Numbered from the stretch's first letter, positions 51,453 through 60,657 are shown. The stretch: 64,000 nucleotides of DNA from Guptibacillus hwajinpoensis (GCF_020171785.1 NZ_JAIVAE010000005.1:59449-123448); one strand, 5' to 3'. The notes: generated by a model not told the origin, from the letters alone. Made by a program: numbers and translations.

Positions 51453-53615
51453 TTGAGTTATGAAAAATATTACGGTAGAATTCCCCTCCCTTTATTCGTA
51501 GTAGATTTAGAGGGCGCTGTGATTTACTGTAACGAAGAAGGGAAAAAGATTCTCCCGAAAGATGATGATAAAGAAAGTTATTGTATTGATCAAATATGGA
51601 TGGTTGATCATTCTGCTCGACATTTTATGAAGGAACTCAATGGGTCTTCAATAGAAAACTCGATCGAAGTGACCTTCACTTCGGTTTTGGACAAGGAAGC
51701 TCATCTTATTGAAATCTCCTATTTGGAAGAAAACCTTATGCTTTTCGTTTGTATCAAAACATTAACCTCGAATCATGAAGAAAATATGAAGCAAGAGTTG
51801 AGTGAACTGCACTTAAAACATGATTTTCTAATTGCTGAAAACCCCGACGGTATTATTTTTGTTGACCGGGATGGACATATTACCGATATTAATCAATCTC
51901 TTCAATTTATGATTGGTTATGAAAGATGCGAAATCATAAATACATATGAAAAGAATATTTCATTTCAAGAATTAAAAAGAATAAAATATTATACGAGTAA
52001 GGCATTACGGGGAAAAGCACAAGTCTATGAAACAAACATCACTCATAAAAATGGGGACCTCATTTATATCGAAGTTAAAACAATTCCAATTAGAATTCAC
52101 CAGTCGTACATTGGTGCCTACAACATATTAAAAGATATTACTGCTTATAAATTGGCGCAGCAAGAAGCGTTTAAACAAGAAGGACTTCTTCGTTCTCTCA
52201 TCAATTCTATGCCGGAATTTGTCGTTTTTCAAAACCATAATGGCCAGATACTAGAGATGAATCACTATGCGAAGAAACTTTTTAACTTAGAAGGCCAGGA
52301 TGTAGTAGGCAAAACGTTTGCTGAAATTGGGAGTGCGAAGTGGGATTCTCTCCCTCTTTTAAAAGAGACGTTTCCCTCTGAGTTGACAAAGGACAATGCA
52401 TCTAATATTCAATTCGAACATCAGCTTTTACATAATGGAGAAGAACGAACGTTTGATATTGTCAAAGCAACCGGTCCTTTAGGCGAAGGAGAAAGAGGTT
52501 ATCTGATTACGATTGGTCGGGATATCACACATCGGAAGAAGGTAGAAGAAGATTTAATTGAAACAAAAGAGCTTTTGGAGTCGATTTTTTCTAATAGTGC
52601 TGACGGAATTTCTGTTATTACCTTAAACGGAGAAGTGTTAAAAACGAACTTGGCATTTCAACAACTTTATGGGTATTCTGAAGAGGAAATGCCACGTCAT
52701 ATGATTGAGCTCTATCCTGATGGAAAACGCGATGAAGCAAAGTCCATATGTGATACAGTGACAAGTGGCAAAGAGATCATTGGTTATGAAGCCGTTCGAA
52801 AGCATAAAGATGGCAGGTTATTGGAGGTTAGCGTAACGTACTCTCCGCTTAGAGATCAGGAGGGAAATGTGCTCGCGATCTCAGCGTTTACGCGGTATAT
52901 CGGTGATAGAAAACGAACGGAAGAGTTGTTGATTCGTTCCGAAAAGCTTTCGGTTATTGGACAACTAGCAGCCGCAGTGGCCCACGAGGTTCGGAATCCA
53001 TTAACGGCAGTAAAAGGATTTATTCAACTATACAAAGGGAAAATTGATGGGAAGATTCACGAGTTGATGCTGTCTGAGATGAATCGAATCGAAAATATCA
53101 TTTCAGAGTTCTTATCCCTTGCAAAGCCTCAAGCTGTCACCTATCAGCAGGCAAATGTTACAACGCTTATTTGTGATACGTTATCGATTATGAACTCGCA
53201 GGCGCGTATAAACAATGTCTGTATTAAGAAAGACCTTCACGAAGTACGAGATCTTGTGGAGTGTGAAGTGAATCAAATCAAACAGGTCTTAATCAATCTA
53301 ATAAAAAATGGGATTGAGTCGATGCCAGATGGAGGAGAGTTAACGATTCAAACGAGCCAAGAAGGCGAGACATTTCGGATCGCTATCTCCGATCAAGGGG
53401 TAGGCATTTCGAAAGAACGGCTAAAGCACTTGGGTGATCCTTTCTTCTCGAATAAGGAAGCGGGCACAGGATTAGGATTAGTGGTTTGCTATAAAATCGT
53501 TCACGAGCACGGTGGACGGATTGAATTCGATAGTGAACTAGGAGTGGGAACAACTGTTAGTGTGTTGTTGCCGTTAAAGGCGCTAAAGGTGCCTGTCACC
53601 ACCCGGGATTTGTAA
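51453..53615 (+). CDS. Multi-PAS sensor histidine kinase
   Basis: Soluble sensor kinase of 720 residues with no membrane segment. Four PAS-like domains cover about 5-105, 115-235, 240-365 and 370-490 (FVVDLEGAVIYCN; DGIIFVDRDGHITDINQSLQ; EFVVFQNHNGQILEMNHYAK; DGISVITLNGEVLKTNLAFQ). HisKA has the phospho-His in VAHEVRNPLTAVKGFIQLYK; the ATPase has INLIKNGIESMPDGG, SDQGVGIS and GTGLGLVVCYK. This resembles the sporulation kinases KinA/KinE. Start TTG 51453 is favoured by GGAGGG at 51437. No response regulator gene is adjacent. The last ten codons lie in a 39-nt repeat copy, giving the tail VPVTTRDL. Confidence 0.9.
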   Translation: MSYEKYYGRIPLPLFVVDLEGAVIYCNEEGKKILPKDDDKESYCIDQIWMVDHSARHFMKELNGSSIENSIEVTFTSVLDKEAHLIEISYLEENLMLFVCIKTLTSNHEENMKQELSELHLKHDFLIAENPDGIIFVDRDGHITDINQSLQFMIGYERCEIINTYEKNISFQELKRIKYYTSKALRGKAQVYETNITHKNGDLIYIEVKTIPIRIHQSYIGAYNILKDITAYKLAQQEAFKQEGLLRSLINSMPEFVVFQNHNGQILEMNHYAKKLFNLEGQDVVGKTFAEIGSAKWDSLPLLKETFPSELTKDNASNIQFEHQLLHNGEERTFDIVKATGPLGEGERGYLITIGRDITHRKKVEEDLIETKELLESIFSNSADGISVITLNGEVLKTNLAFQQLYGYSEEEMPRHMIELYPDGKRDEAKSICDTVTSGKEIIGYEAVRKHKDGRLLEVSVTYSPLRDQEGNVLAISAFTRYIGDRKRTEELLIRSEKLSVIGQLAAAVAHEVRNPLTAVKGFIQLYKGKIDGKIHELMLSEMNRIENIISEFLSLAKPQAVTYQQANVTTLICDTLSIMNSQARINNVCIKKDLHEVRDLVECEVNQIKQVLINLIKNGIESMPDGGELTIQTSQEGETFRIAISDQGVGISKERLKHLGDPFFSNKEAGTGLGLVVCYKIVHEHGGRIEFDSELGVGTTVSVLLPLKALKVPVTTRDL

Positions 53616-53626
53616 GAATTTGTCGA
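53588..53626 (+). repeat. 39-nt repeat (family 2), copy 2
   Basis: GGTGCCTGTCACC then ACCCGGGATTTGTAAG to TGTCGA. It overlaps the 3' end of the kinase gene and supplies its stop codon (TAA at 53613-53615). Confidence 0.8.
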
Positions 53627-53640
53627 TAAAGGAGTTTACT

Positions 53641-54714
53641 ATGTTAATTCAATGCACCAAGAAATTATTGCAAGAATTAAAGGTTGATGTTGTGACGGAG
53701 GTGGATGAAGATCCGCTACATTCCTGGCATGCTAACTTGATTAAACTTGGTCGTAAGAAGGTCGTGGTTTTTACGAATGACCAAAACCGCTATGCGATTG
53801 TGTTATACGGTGTGAAAGCAAAAGATCTCAAGGAGTTGGACGTACTGCTGCTAGAAGGAATAGAACGAGCGTTTGAAGCAGAAGGGATTAAGCAGGAGAT
53901 CATTGATCAATTGATTCAGAACGTAGGAAATACCTCTTATGCAAAAACAAAAAATCCGACAACGGTTGCCCGTTTAAACAAAGCTTGTGAAAATGTTGAA
54001 TTTGGTGAAGATATGATTGATCCTGACTCGCTGTTTCAAGAGGAGTTGAGTCAGTGGGTTAGTCGTGTGATGTATGGCAACGGAAAAAATAGCTACATTC
54101 ATCCAAATGAGGAATTATATAAGGATCTAGAGAAACTTTCTGGAGGCCCGATTTTTAGTACGGAGGCCGTTGAATTAAAAGTAACACTCGAACTTAGCGA
54201 TTATACGATTTGGCGAAGGTTAAGGATTCCAACAAACACGACTTTCTCCCATTTTCATCGCATCCTCCAAGCTGCATTCGGATGGATGGATAGCCATCTT
54301 CATGATTTTATGATTTATTCGACTGAAAATGAGCAGCCGCTCGTGAACTTAGTCAGCAGTGAACATGCCTTTGAATTTCAAGGAGAGACACCAATGGTTC
54401 TAGAATCAGGGAAGAAACTATCGGATTATCTGCCTTCACAAATGGTGTATACGTATGACTATGGTGATTACTGGGTGCATAAGATTGAGGTTGAAAAAGT
54501 CATTGAAACCGCTCATTCGAATGTTCCAGTCTGTCTTGATGGAGAAGGTAATGCCCCTCCAGAAGATGTTGGTGGAGAAGGCGGCTTTAAGGAATTTCTC
54601 CATATTATTCGTGATCCTAATCATCCTGACTATGAGCATATGGTGAACTGGGGTGCTGCCCAAGGGTATGAGCCGTTTGATCGGAATGAGGTTAATTTTT
54701 GGTTGAAGAAATAA
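53641..54714 (+). CDS. pRiA4b ORF-3-like protein
   Basis: Cytoplasmic protein of 357 residues. The C-terminal half (about 175-355) is a plasmid pRiA4b ORF-3-like domain: LKVTLELSDYTIWRRLRIPT, FSHFHRILQAAFGWMDSHLH, YDYGDYWVHKIEVEKVI and CLDGEGNAPPEDVGGEGGF. The N-terminal half (about 1-130) matches the small domain found with it in Bacillales (VVVFTNDQNRYAIVLYGVKA). Function is unknown in the family. AAAGGAG precedes ATG 53641, which lies only 15 bp after the 39-nt repeat. Confidence 0.85.
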   Translation: MLIQCTKKLLQELKVDVVTEVDEDPLHSWHANLIKLGRKKVVVFTNDQNRYAIVLYGVKAKDLKELDVLLLEGIERAFEAEGIKQEIIDQLIQNVGNTSYAKTKNPTTVARLNKACENVEFGEDMIDPDSLFQEELSQWVSRVMYGNGKNSYIHPNEELYKDLEKLSGGPIFSTEAVELKVTLELSDYTIWRRLRIPTNTTFSHFHRILQAAFGWMDSHLHDFMIYSTENEQPLVNLVSSEHAFEFQGETPMVLESGKKLSDYLPSQMVYTYDYGDYWVHKIEVEKVIETAHSNVPVCLDGEGNAPPEDVGGEGGFKEFLHIIRDPNHPDYEHMVNWGAAQGYEPFDRNEVNFWLKK

Positions 54715-54743
54715 ATTAGAGCACGTCCGTATCAGCCTGCTTG

Positions 54744-54775
54744 GAGCATCACTGGGGAACTCCTAGTGATGCTTT
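54744..54775 (+). terminator. Terminator after the pRiA4b-like gene
   Basis: AGCATCACTAGG-type stem (AGCATCACT with AGTGATGCT) and TTTTT. Confidence 0.8.
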
Positions 54776-55551
54776 TTAACATTTTATGAGGAAGTTGTTT
54801 TATCTTTTCTTTTATTAAGTTAAGCGTCCTTCCGCTACAATCCCCTCCAAATCTGACCCGCTTCCCCTTTTCTTATAACTTGTTACCCCTCTCTGTTTCA
54901 TTTGAAAGATAAATCTTTTCATATCTCTTGATTCAGCTCTTGACTTCTAACGCCTTTCCTGACTGAAGGAACTAGATCAGATAGGAAACATTGGACAAAG
55001 AATGACTACCTTTACAGCACTGACAAGTTGCATCAGCGCTGTAAAAGCAGACGTTCATACTGAAGTAGACTGAGACCTTCTGAGGTTTCCACCGTATCAC
55101 CCGATTTGAACGCTTGAATTTCTTCAACAGCGCGCTTTCTACACATCAAACCAGTCCAATGTGCGTCATCTGCGCGCTGCTACCTGTACCGTAGTACACC
55201 TGGTTACCTACCCGAACCGTTAAGGCCGTTCTCGCCATAGCTTCCCACCACAGAAACCGGGAACTGCGGGAATTGTGGGAACGCTGAATTTTCTGCATCG
55301 GCTTCAGCTTACCTGACAAGTTTTGTTTTCGAACGTGTGGTAGGCATTCCACGTTCTGACGCGCCGCGCACTTAAAGAAACCTCACATGCTTTTCTTTTA
55401 AAAAAGGTAGGAAGCGGTTTGTCGGTATGAAGTTGTCTATGTAGGAATCTGGTTGAAAAAAGCATATGTATGAGAAGAGGGAAGAAAAAGAGATTCAGCC
55501 GATCTGGTGGATGAACCTCACATTCTTTCATAAATTTCTACGGTGACGGTG
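54776..55551. other. Gene-poor stretch with a GC-richer core
   Basis: No supported gene in 776 bp. The part around 55040-55380 looks clearly GC-richer than its surroundings. On the minus strand two short pieces read like protein (RTALTVRVGNQVYYGTGSSA, ending at 55146, and AVEEIQAFKSGDTVETSEGL, about 55050-55140) in different frames, which may be remains of a foreign gene. I cannot name it. Confidence 0.4.
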
Positions 55552-55683
55552 CTATAGGCTTGTCCGAAGTATTGGCGTTGGGGTGATTTGTAAAATTGTA
55601 TCGTTCAGCGTATCAAGCTTTTGCTCAATGCGGTGTAAAAGGTAGAGCGTCACCAACACCGGAAAACCGACCTCGAGCATCAT
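55552..55683 (-). CDS. YvrJ-family small protein
   Basis: A 43-residue protein with one hydrophobic helix: EVGFPVLVTLYLLHRIEQKL followed by DTLNDTILQI. This GFP-VxxYLLxRIExKL pattern is the hallmark of the YvrJ family. GGAG lies just upstream of the tandem ATG, and an in-frame TGA precedes it, so the start is secure within one codon. It follows the DUF2922 gene on the minus strand after 77 bp, completing the DUF1659-DUF2922-YvrJ set common in Bacillaceae. The function of the set is unknown. Confidence 0.75.
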   Translation of the reverse strand: MMLEVGFPVLVTLYLLHRIEQKLDTLNDTILQITPTPILRTSL

Positions 55684-55760
55684 TCAGGACTCCATTCATT
55701 TCCCTTCTTCTGTTTGGCACGGATGAAAGAGGAAGGACAATTGCCCTTCCTCAAAATCAA

Positions 55761-55979
55761 TTAGCCAATGATAATGTCGTTTTCGTTCCGTTCAATAATG
55801 CGCGCGCCTTTCTTAGCCACAACATCACCACCGCTTGTTGTGAAGCAGTTCTGCATGATGATCGCATCCATTGCTGCGGCAATGGTTACTGGATTGACGG
55901 GTTCAACTGGATCAGTGAGTGTGATGGAAAATGGTTTATTGTCACGTGTATTGAATTGAAGTTCAAGTGTTTTCGCCAT
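55761..55979 (-). CDS. DUF2922 protein
   Basis: Small 72-residue protein matching DUF2922: AKTLELQFNTRDNKPFSITL at the start, then DPVEPVNPVTIAAAMDAIIM and a C-terminal GARIIERNENDIIIG. AAAGGAGG precedes the ATG. Second gene of the minus-strand trio; no enzymatic motif. Family function is unknown. Confidence 0.88.
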   Translation of the reverse strand: MAKTLELQFNTRDNKPFSITLTDPVEPVNPVTIAAAMDAIIMQNCFTTSGGDVVAKKGARIIERNENDIIIG

Positions 55980-56022
55980 AATTGGTATCCTCCTTTCTTA
56001 GTAATTGTGCTGCTCTTGTTGC

Positions 56023-56241
56023 TTACGCCTGAAGATCAGAAGAGTCATTGCGCTCGACTGCAAACAGGTTGTGCTGTTGAAGCGGTGCTAGCGCTGAAGC
56101 GACTGCGAAGAGAGCATCAGGCGTAGCGGATGTTTTCACGTTGTTGAAGTTCTTGCTACGAAAGATTGATTTGCCGTTTTCATCAACGCCTACTTCAAGA
56201 ACAAGGCGAAGCTGCGTATCCATGAGAGAAGCTGTTGCCAT
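56023..56241 (-). CDS. DUF1659 protein
   Basis: A 72-residue protein matching DUF1659: MATASLMDTQLRLVLEVGVD, then RSKNFNNVKTSATPDALFAV and AVERNDSSDL. A perfect, long Shine-Dalgarno sequence AGGAGGTGATC lies 8 nt before ATG 56241, so high translation is likely; an upstream GTG at 56250 overlaps it and is not used. First gene of the trio, 43 bp before the DUF2922 gene. Confidence 0.88.
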   Translation of the reverse strand: MATASLMDTQLRLVLEVGVDENGKSIFRSKNFNNVKTSATPDALFAVASALAPLQQHNLFAVERNDSSDLQA

Positions 56242-56314
56242 GTTGATCACCTCCTTTCACTCTATATATCGTTTGGAAAGAGCGAAAAGGGGCATTGGGG
56301 GTGAAAAAAATATT

Positions 56315-56341
56315 GGTGCCTGTCACTTGTCGAATTATCGA
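56315..56341 (+). repeat. 39-nt repeat (family 2), shortened copy
   Basis: GGTGCCTGTCAC joined directly to TTGTCGAATTATCGA; the middle of the element is missing. Confidence 0.55.
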
Positions 56342-56423
56342 TGTTTGGCGAAGGAGTAATAGATAAGTAATTAAGTCGCTGTAGGACAACTGATTTTTTA
56401 GGAATGAGGTGCATAGAAAAAGG

Positions 56424-56459
56424 AGTTTTCATCTGTGAATAACATCTGATGAAAACTCT
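56424..56459. terminator. Hairpin upstream of the acyltransferase-like gene
   Basis: GAGTTTTCATC pairs perfectly with GATGAAAACTC around a 14-nt loop. It is flanked by CCTTTTT on the minus strand. No gene ends here in that direction, so its role is unclear. Nothing else is seen in 56342-56666. Confidence 0.5.
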
Positions 56460-56666
56460 CAATTCTAAGTCCAGCGATTAAAGTTAAATAAACGCTGGCT
56501 TAACAAGTAAATGAAAATCATTCTTTATAATCCTCCACCCTAAGTAAATCCTACATGTCACTGTTATTAATCTTTTGTAAAGATTCCCCACACACCCTCC
56601 ACAGCGAGCCACTCATCTTTATAATGGAGGTAGAAATCAAGCCAAACCATAACAGGATGTGAGCTC

Positions 56667-57761
56667 ATGCAGAAAACGAGAAATGGTCTAAATGAAATCT
56701 ATTTTCTTAGTGCGATTGCCTGTTTGATTTTAGTAGGTGTGCAGGTGTTTGAGATGTTTGCTTTAAAAGAAGCTTTTTCAGAAATAGCGTCTTTTTCTCA
56801 TACAAGTGGTCGATTTAGCATCGCAGCTTTTGCGGTGATCGTTGGTGCATTTGTATTTCATAAAGTCGGCAATCAACAGTTTGAAAAGAAATCTTTCAGT
56901 CGCTCCGTTATTTTGAAAATGATTTTGCTTGTTGCATTGTGGGGTTCATTCTACTTCGTCTTGATGAAGATGATCGAGGGAGAAAGTCTAGTTACTGGTT
57001 GGGGAGCACTTCCTTTTAATGCAGTAGTGGATGAAGCTTTCTATACATTGTCTTTTGTCATAGCTGTTCTACAATTTCTGCTTCTTTATCCGTTATTGAA
57101 ACTCGTTGAATCAAAAACAGGGTGGGCGTTGATGCTAGCCGCTTCTGGCTTAATTACTTATTTCGCACTTCATGGCTATTTTTCAGGAACAACGACGGTT
57201 CAAGCCGTTCTAGAACATCCAGCCTTTCTTACAAATTGGATCTTTTTCTTTGTATTTGGTAGCTTTCTAGCTCATTACGGAGAGAAGGTTCAAATGCTAG
57301 CGAAGAAGTTGAACTCGGTTGGATTTGCGATCATGCTCGTCTTGGTTGGACTCACAGTTGTTGATCTTAACGGTGGCATGACTGAAGGGGGATGGATGAT
57401 GGTCGCTATCCCTCTTGTGACAGTTTCTTTACTCGTGATCTATCCATTTGTGGAGAGGGTAGTTTTGTTAGATATTTTCCTTGCAGCAATTGGGAAAAGC
57501 GCTTTTGGAATTTATCTTGCACTTCCTGTAGTTGTTTTCACTTTTGTTAATGTCATGCCAGAATCCATGTTTAGTCATGAATATATCGTTCTTGTTTACT
57601 CTGTTGTTCTAGGTACCACACTCTTTATTAGCCGAATGGTCGAGATGTTTCCAATAAAAATGGAATTCAAAAGATACCGATTGAGCAAGTCGTATGGTTC
57701 GAATGGTGCCTGTCACCACCCGGTATATGTCAATAAATGTCGAGAGAAGGCTCTTTCCTAA
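56667..57761 (+). CDS. Acyltransferase-3-like membrane protein lacking key residues
   Basis: Ten-helix membrane protein of 364 residues, paralogue of the next gene (INEIHFLRAIACIFVLFVHV there, LNEIYFLSAIACLILVGVQV here). The family Arg (now Ser), the catalytic-type His (now Gln), the SG of the FAVISGF motif (now FAVIVGA) and the late HP motif (IYLVHP there, IYLALP here) are all replaced. The fold is kept, so it looks like a pseudo-enzyme rather than a decayed gene. The C-terminus (GACHHPVYVNKCREK) is encoded by a 39-nt repeat copy and what follows it, so the natural end may be about residue 345. Confidence 0.75.
   Translation: MQKTRNGLNEIYFLSAIACLILVGVQVFEMFALKEAFSEIASFSHTSGRFSIAAFAVIVGAFVFHKVGNQQFEKKSFSRSVILKMILLVALWGSFYFVLMKMIEGESLVTGWGALPFNAVVDEAFYTLSFVIAVLQFLLLYPLLKLVESKTGWALMLAASGLITYFALHGYFSGTTTVQAVLEHPAFLTNWIFFFVFGSFLAHYGEKVQMLAKKLNSVGFAIMLVLVGLTVVDLNGGMTEGGWMMVAIPLVTVSLLVIYPFVERVVLLDIFLAAIGKSAFGIYLALPVVVFTFVNVMPESMFSHEYIVLVYSVVLGTTLFISRMVEMFPIKMEFKRYRLSKSYGSNGACHHPVYVNKCREKALS
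57705..57743 (+). repeat. 39-nt repeat (family 2), copy 4
   Basis: GGTGCCTGTCACC ... TGTCGA, complete. It lies inside the 3' end of the preceding acyltransferase-like gene and adds codons to it. Confidence 0.8.
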
Positions 57762-57782
57762 GTTTGGGAAAGAGCTTTTTAC
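57749..57782 (+). terminator. Terminator after the acyltransferase-like gene
   Basis: GCTCTTTCC pairs with GGGAAAGAGC; TTTTT follows. The stem overlaps the stop codon region and starts 6 bp after the repeat. Confidence 0.8.
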
Positions 57783-57902
57783 GTTGCTAGTGAATCTTTA
57801 CAGCGACGTTAATTTTGTGTAAATAATCTTCAGGAATCTCCATTTACTAGTAGAACGGTTATATAATTTGGTGGAATTAAATTTTCAAATGGATGTGAGT
57901 AA

Positions 57903-58991
57903 ATGCAGAAAGCAAATCAATATATAAATGAAATTCATTTCCTGAGAGCCATAGCCTGTATATTTGTATTATTTGTCCATGTTTCAGCTAATTACTATGG
58001 CAAGCATGGGAATGAATTTAATGAGATAACGCAGTTCTTTAATCAGATTGGCCGATTTGGAACACCGATTTTTGCTGTAATTAGTGGTTTTCTTTTATTT
58101 CTACAGGTTCGAAATAAGGGGTTTGATGTGAAGCGATTCTATCATTCTCGTATGGTAAAGATCGGTATGCCATTTCTGATCTGGAGTGTTTTGTACCTTG
58201 TTTTTATGAAGGTCGTTTTGGGTGCGGAAATCTACACGGATTGGAAGAGCTTTCTTGTTGATTTTGCGATGGGAGAATCTTATTATCATCTTTATTTCAT
58301 GTCGATCGTTTTTCAATTCTATCTCATTTTTCCTATTCTCCAACTTGTGAAATCAAAAATCGGCTGGTGGATTCTACTTGTTTCAGCTCTATGTCTTAAT
58401 ATTTACTTTGTAAGTTTCTATTCGCCTGAAACAACAAATCTTATATCGGAGCTTTTAACGCAGAGAGCTATTTTTACGAAGTGGGTGTTCTTCTTTATTT
58501 TTGGTGGATTCCTTGCTTATCATTGGGAGTCTATTCAGCGAATAGGTAAGAAAATAGACTGGTTTGGCTATGTTGTTTTTGGTGGATTAGTCGTTATAGC
58601 CGTCTATGAGTACAAGTTGAAAGGTTCAATTCCGAATAACAGATGGGCCAACATGGTGAATATCCCGGTGATGACCGTGGCCGTTATTGGCATGTATCAA
58701 TCCCTTCGAAAAGTAGAGTGGCTTGAAAAGTTCTTTGAAATGCTCGGGAATTTATCGATGGGCATCTATCTGGTTCATCCTCTGGTTATCTTCTTTTATT
58801 CGCGATCACTTCCAGATGGAGCGTGGACCACGGCAACTTTTCCAATAATCTTTGGCCTAGTCCTAGTGACCAGTATTTTAGTTATTCGCGGAATTCAACT
58901 TCTTCCACTGAATCAGTACATTGTGACAGTACCAGCTAGGAAAAGGAAGGCTACAAATCGGGTGCCAGAAGTGGTTTTAGAAGGAAAGTGA
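57903..58991 (+). CDS. Acyltransferase-3 family protein (IcaC-like)
   Basis: Integral membrane acyltransferase of 362 residues with about ten helices. Conserved residues are present: FLRAIACIFVLFVHVSANYY (Arg, His), PIFAVISGFLLFLQ and SMGIYLVHPLVIFFY (second His). Length and layout resemble IcaC and related proteins that acylate poly-N-acetylglucosamine or other surface glycans. It is 141 bp after its catalytically altered paralogue, with a terminator between, so the two are transcribed separately. The glycan substrate is unknown. Confidence 0.85.
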   Translation: MQKANQYINEIHFLRAIACIFVLFVHVSANYYGKHGNEFNEITQFFNQIGRFGTPIFAVISGFLLFLQVRNKGFDVKRFYHSRMVKIGMPFLIWSVLYLVFMKVVLGAEIYTDWKSFLVDFAMGESYYHLYFMSIVFQFYLIFPILQLVKSKIGWWILLVSALCLNIYFVSFYSPETTNLISELLTQRAIFTKWVFFFIFGGFLAYHWESIQRIGKKIDWFGYVVFGGLVVIAVYEYKLKGSIPNNRWANMVNIPVMTVAVIGMYQSLRKVEWLEKFFEMLGNLSMGIYLVHPLVIFFYSRSLPDGAWTTATFPIIFGLVLVTSILVIRGIQLLPLNQYIVTVPARKRKATNRVPEVVLEGK

Positions 58992-59012
58992 TTGTTAGAA
59001 TGAAATGATGCT

Positions 59013-59050
59013 CAAAAAACCTCAATGTGATGATGCATTGAGGTTTTTTG
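59013..59050 (+). terminator. Terminator after the acyltransferase gene
   Basis: AAAAAACCTCAATG pairs with CATTGAGGTTTTTT around a short loop. Confidence 0.85.
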
Positions 59051-59129
59051 AAAGTTTAATCTCCTAACTTTTCGTTATAGTGAACGTTTGCATATGCTAT
59101 AAAAGGGAATTGTTCATCGAGGTGATGAG

Positions 59130-60644
59130 ATGATCGGAACGTATTCTAAAAAAGGTTTGATAATAGGAGTTAGTTTTCTATTTCTTGCACTAGTATTTCC
59201 AAGAGTAGCGAGTGCGATTGAAATGGAGCGTATTTCAGGGCAAGATCGTATTCAAACGGCGGTCGAAGTGGCTAAAAAAGGATGGCCTAATGGAAGTGAT
59301 GTTGTGCTTCTAGCGAGAGCCAATGACTTTCCTGATGCATTGGCTGGCACTCCGCTAGCGTATCAAGAAAATGCGCCAATCCTATTAACTTCTTCTACAT
59401 ACATATCAAGTAAGACAGCGAAGGAGATTGCTAGATTAGGTGCGCGTAAAGTGTTTATTCTTGGTGGGAAAGGTGCGATATCTGATTCAGTGGAACGGCA
59501 TCTAAACGAAGAGATGGATTTAGCGGTTCAGCGGATATCTGGACAAGATCGCTACGAAACGGCGGCTAAAATTGCTAAGGAATTAGATGCATATGATACC
59601 GCTGTTGTCGCGAGCGGTGAAGATTTTCCAGATGCACTCTCCATTTCGGCTTATGCCGCTCGAGAAGGATATCCGATTTTATTAACAACAAAAGGAAAAC
59701 TTCCTGCTGCTTCACAGAAATTAATAAACGAAACGAGCAGAAATTATCTTATAGGCGGGGAAGGTGTGATCAGCGCGTCCGTCGAAAAAGCAATCTCTTC
59801 TTCTAAGCGAATTTCAGGAAGTGATCGATTTGAAACATCACGAGCGGTAGCAGATGAATTTGGACGAGAAGACGCTGATCAGCTTTATGTTGCTACAGGG
59901 TTTGACTTCGCAGACGCTCTAGCAGGCTCCGTATTAGCAGCGAAAACAAATGATCCGCTCATGCTGATTGAAAAAAACTATGTTCCTAACGCTACGAAAC
60001 TATTTATTGATGAAAATGGAGTGAAATCATTTCGTATACTTGGCGGCACTGGAGCGATCGATCAGTACGTTGGAACAGAACTTTCATTGCCAATTCAGCT
60101 TTTACTAGTTAATAAGCAGAGAGGTATTCCGGCAGATTATGTTCCTAACATAAGAGAGCCTGACGTTCCATTTCCTTTTCGAGAAGACCATGAAAAGCGC
60201 AACATGAACGCTATTGCAGTTCCTCACCTAGAAGAGCTTTTCCAGGCGGCAGAAAAAGCAGGGCTTGATTTATATGCACAGTCCGGCTATCGCTCCTACG
60301 CACGTCAAAAAGCAATTCACGACCGTCTCGTAGATCAATATGGTGAAGCTTATGCCAATCGAGTCAGCGCAAAGCCCGGACATAGTGAGCATCAAACGGG
60401 TTTAGCGATGGATGTTACAAGTCCTGATGTGAATTATGGATTAGTTGAAGCATTTGCAAACACGGATGAAGGACGCTGGGTCGCTCAACATGCCCATGAG
60501 TATGGTTTTATTATTCGCTATCCAGAAGAGAAAGAAAGCGTAACCGGATATAAATATGAACCCTGGCACTTACGGTATGTTGGGGAGACTATTGCGCGGT
60601 ATATGAAGGATAATGAGCGTGTGCTGGAGGAGTACTTGAGGTAG
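59130..60644 (+). CDS. CWB2-repeat VanY-type D-Ala-D-Ala carboxypeptidase
   Basis: Exported wall enzyme of 504 residues. Signal peptide to about residue 30 (ASA-IE). Three CWB2 cell-wall-binding repeats follow (RISGQDRIQTAVEVAKKGWP, RISGQDRYETAAKIAKELDA, RISGSDRFETSRAVADEFGR; about 33-325), then a VanY/DacB-type peptidase from about 345: SGYRSYARQKAIHDRLV, SAKPGHSEHQTGLAMDV (SxHxxGxAxD zinc motif) and KYEPWHLRYVG (catalytic Glu and His). It should trim D-Ala from peptidoglycan stems while bound to wall polymers. GAGGTGA precedes the ATG. A 39-nt repeat starts 14 bp after the stop. Confidence 0.92.
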   Translation: MIGTYSKKGLIIGVSFLFLALVFPRVASAIEMERISGQDRIQTAVEVAKKGWPNGSDVVLLARANDFPDALAGTPLAYQENAPILLTSSTYISSKTAKEIARLGARKVFILGGKGAISDSVERHLNEEMDLAVQRISGQDRYETAAKIAKELDAYDTAVVASGEDFPDALSISAYAAREGYPILLTTKGKLPAASQKLINETSRNYLIGGEGVISASVEKAISSSKRISGSDRFETSRAVADEFGREDADQLYVATGFDFADALAGSVLAAKTNDPLMLIEKNYVPNATKLFIDENGVKSFRILGGTGAIDQYVGTELSLPIQLLLVNKQRGIPADYVPNIREPDVPFPFREDHEKRNMNAIAVPHLEELFQAAEKAGLDLYAQSGYRSYARQKAIHDRLVDQYGEAYANRVSAKPGHSEHQTGLAMDVTSPDVNYGLVEAFANTDEGRWVAQHAHEYGFIIRYPEEKESVTGYKYEPWHLRYVGETIARYMKDNERVLEEYLR

Positions 60645-60657
60645 AATGGTCGCGAAT

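Noticed and set aside
55596..56126. Plus-strand 176-residue frame opposite the DUF2922 and YvrJ genes
   Set aside because: It lies antisense to three small conserved genes with strong ribosome sites, which explain the open frame.
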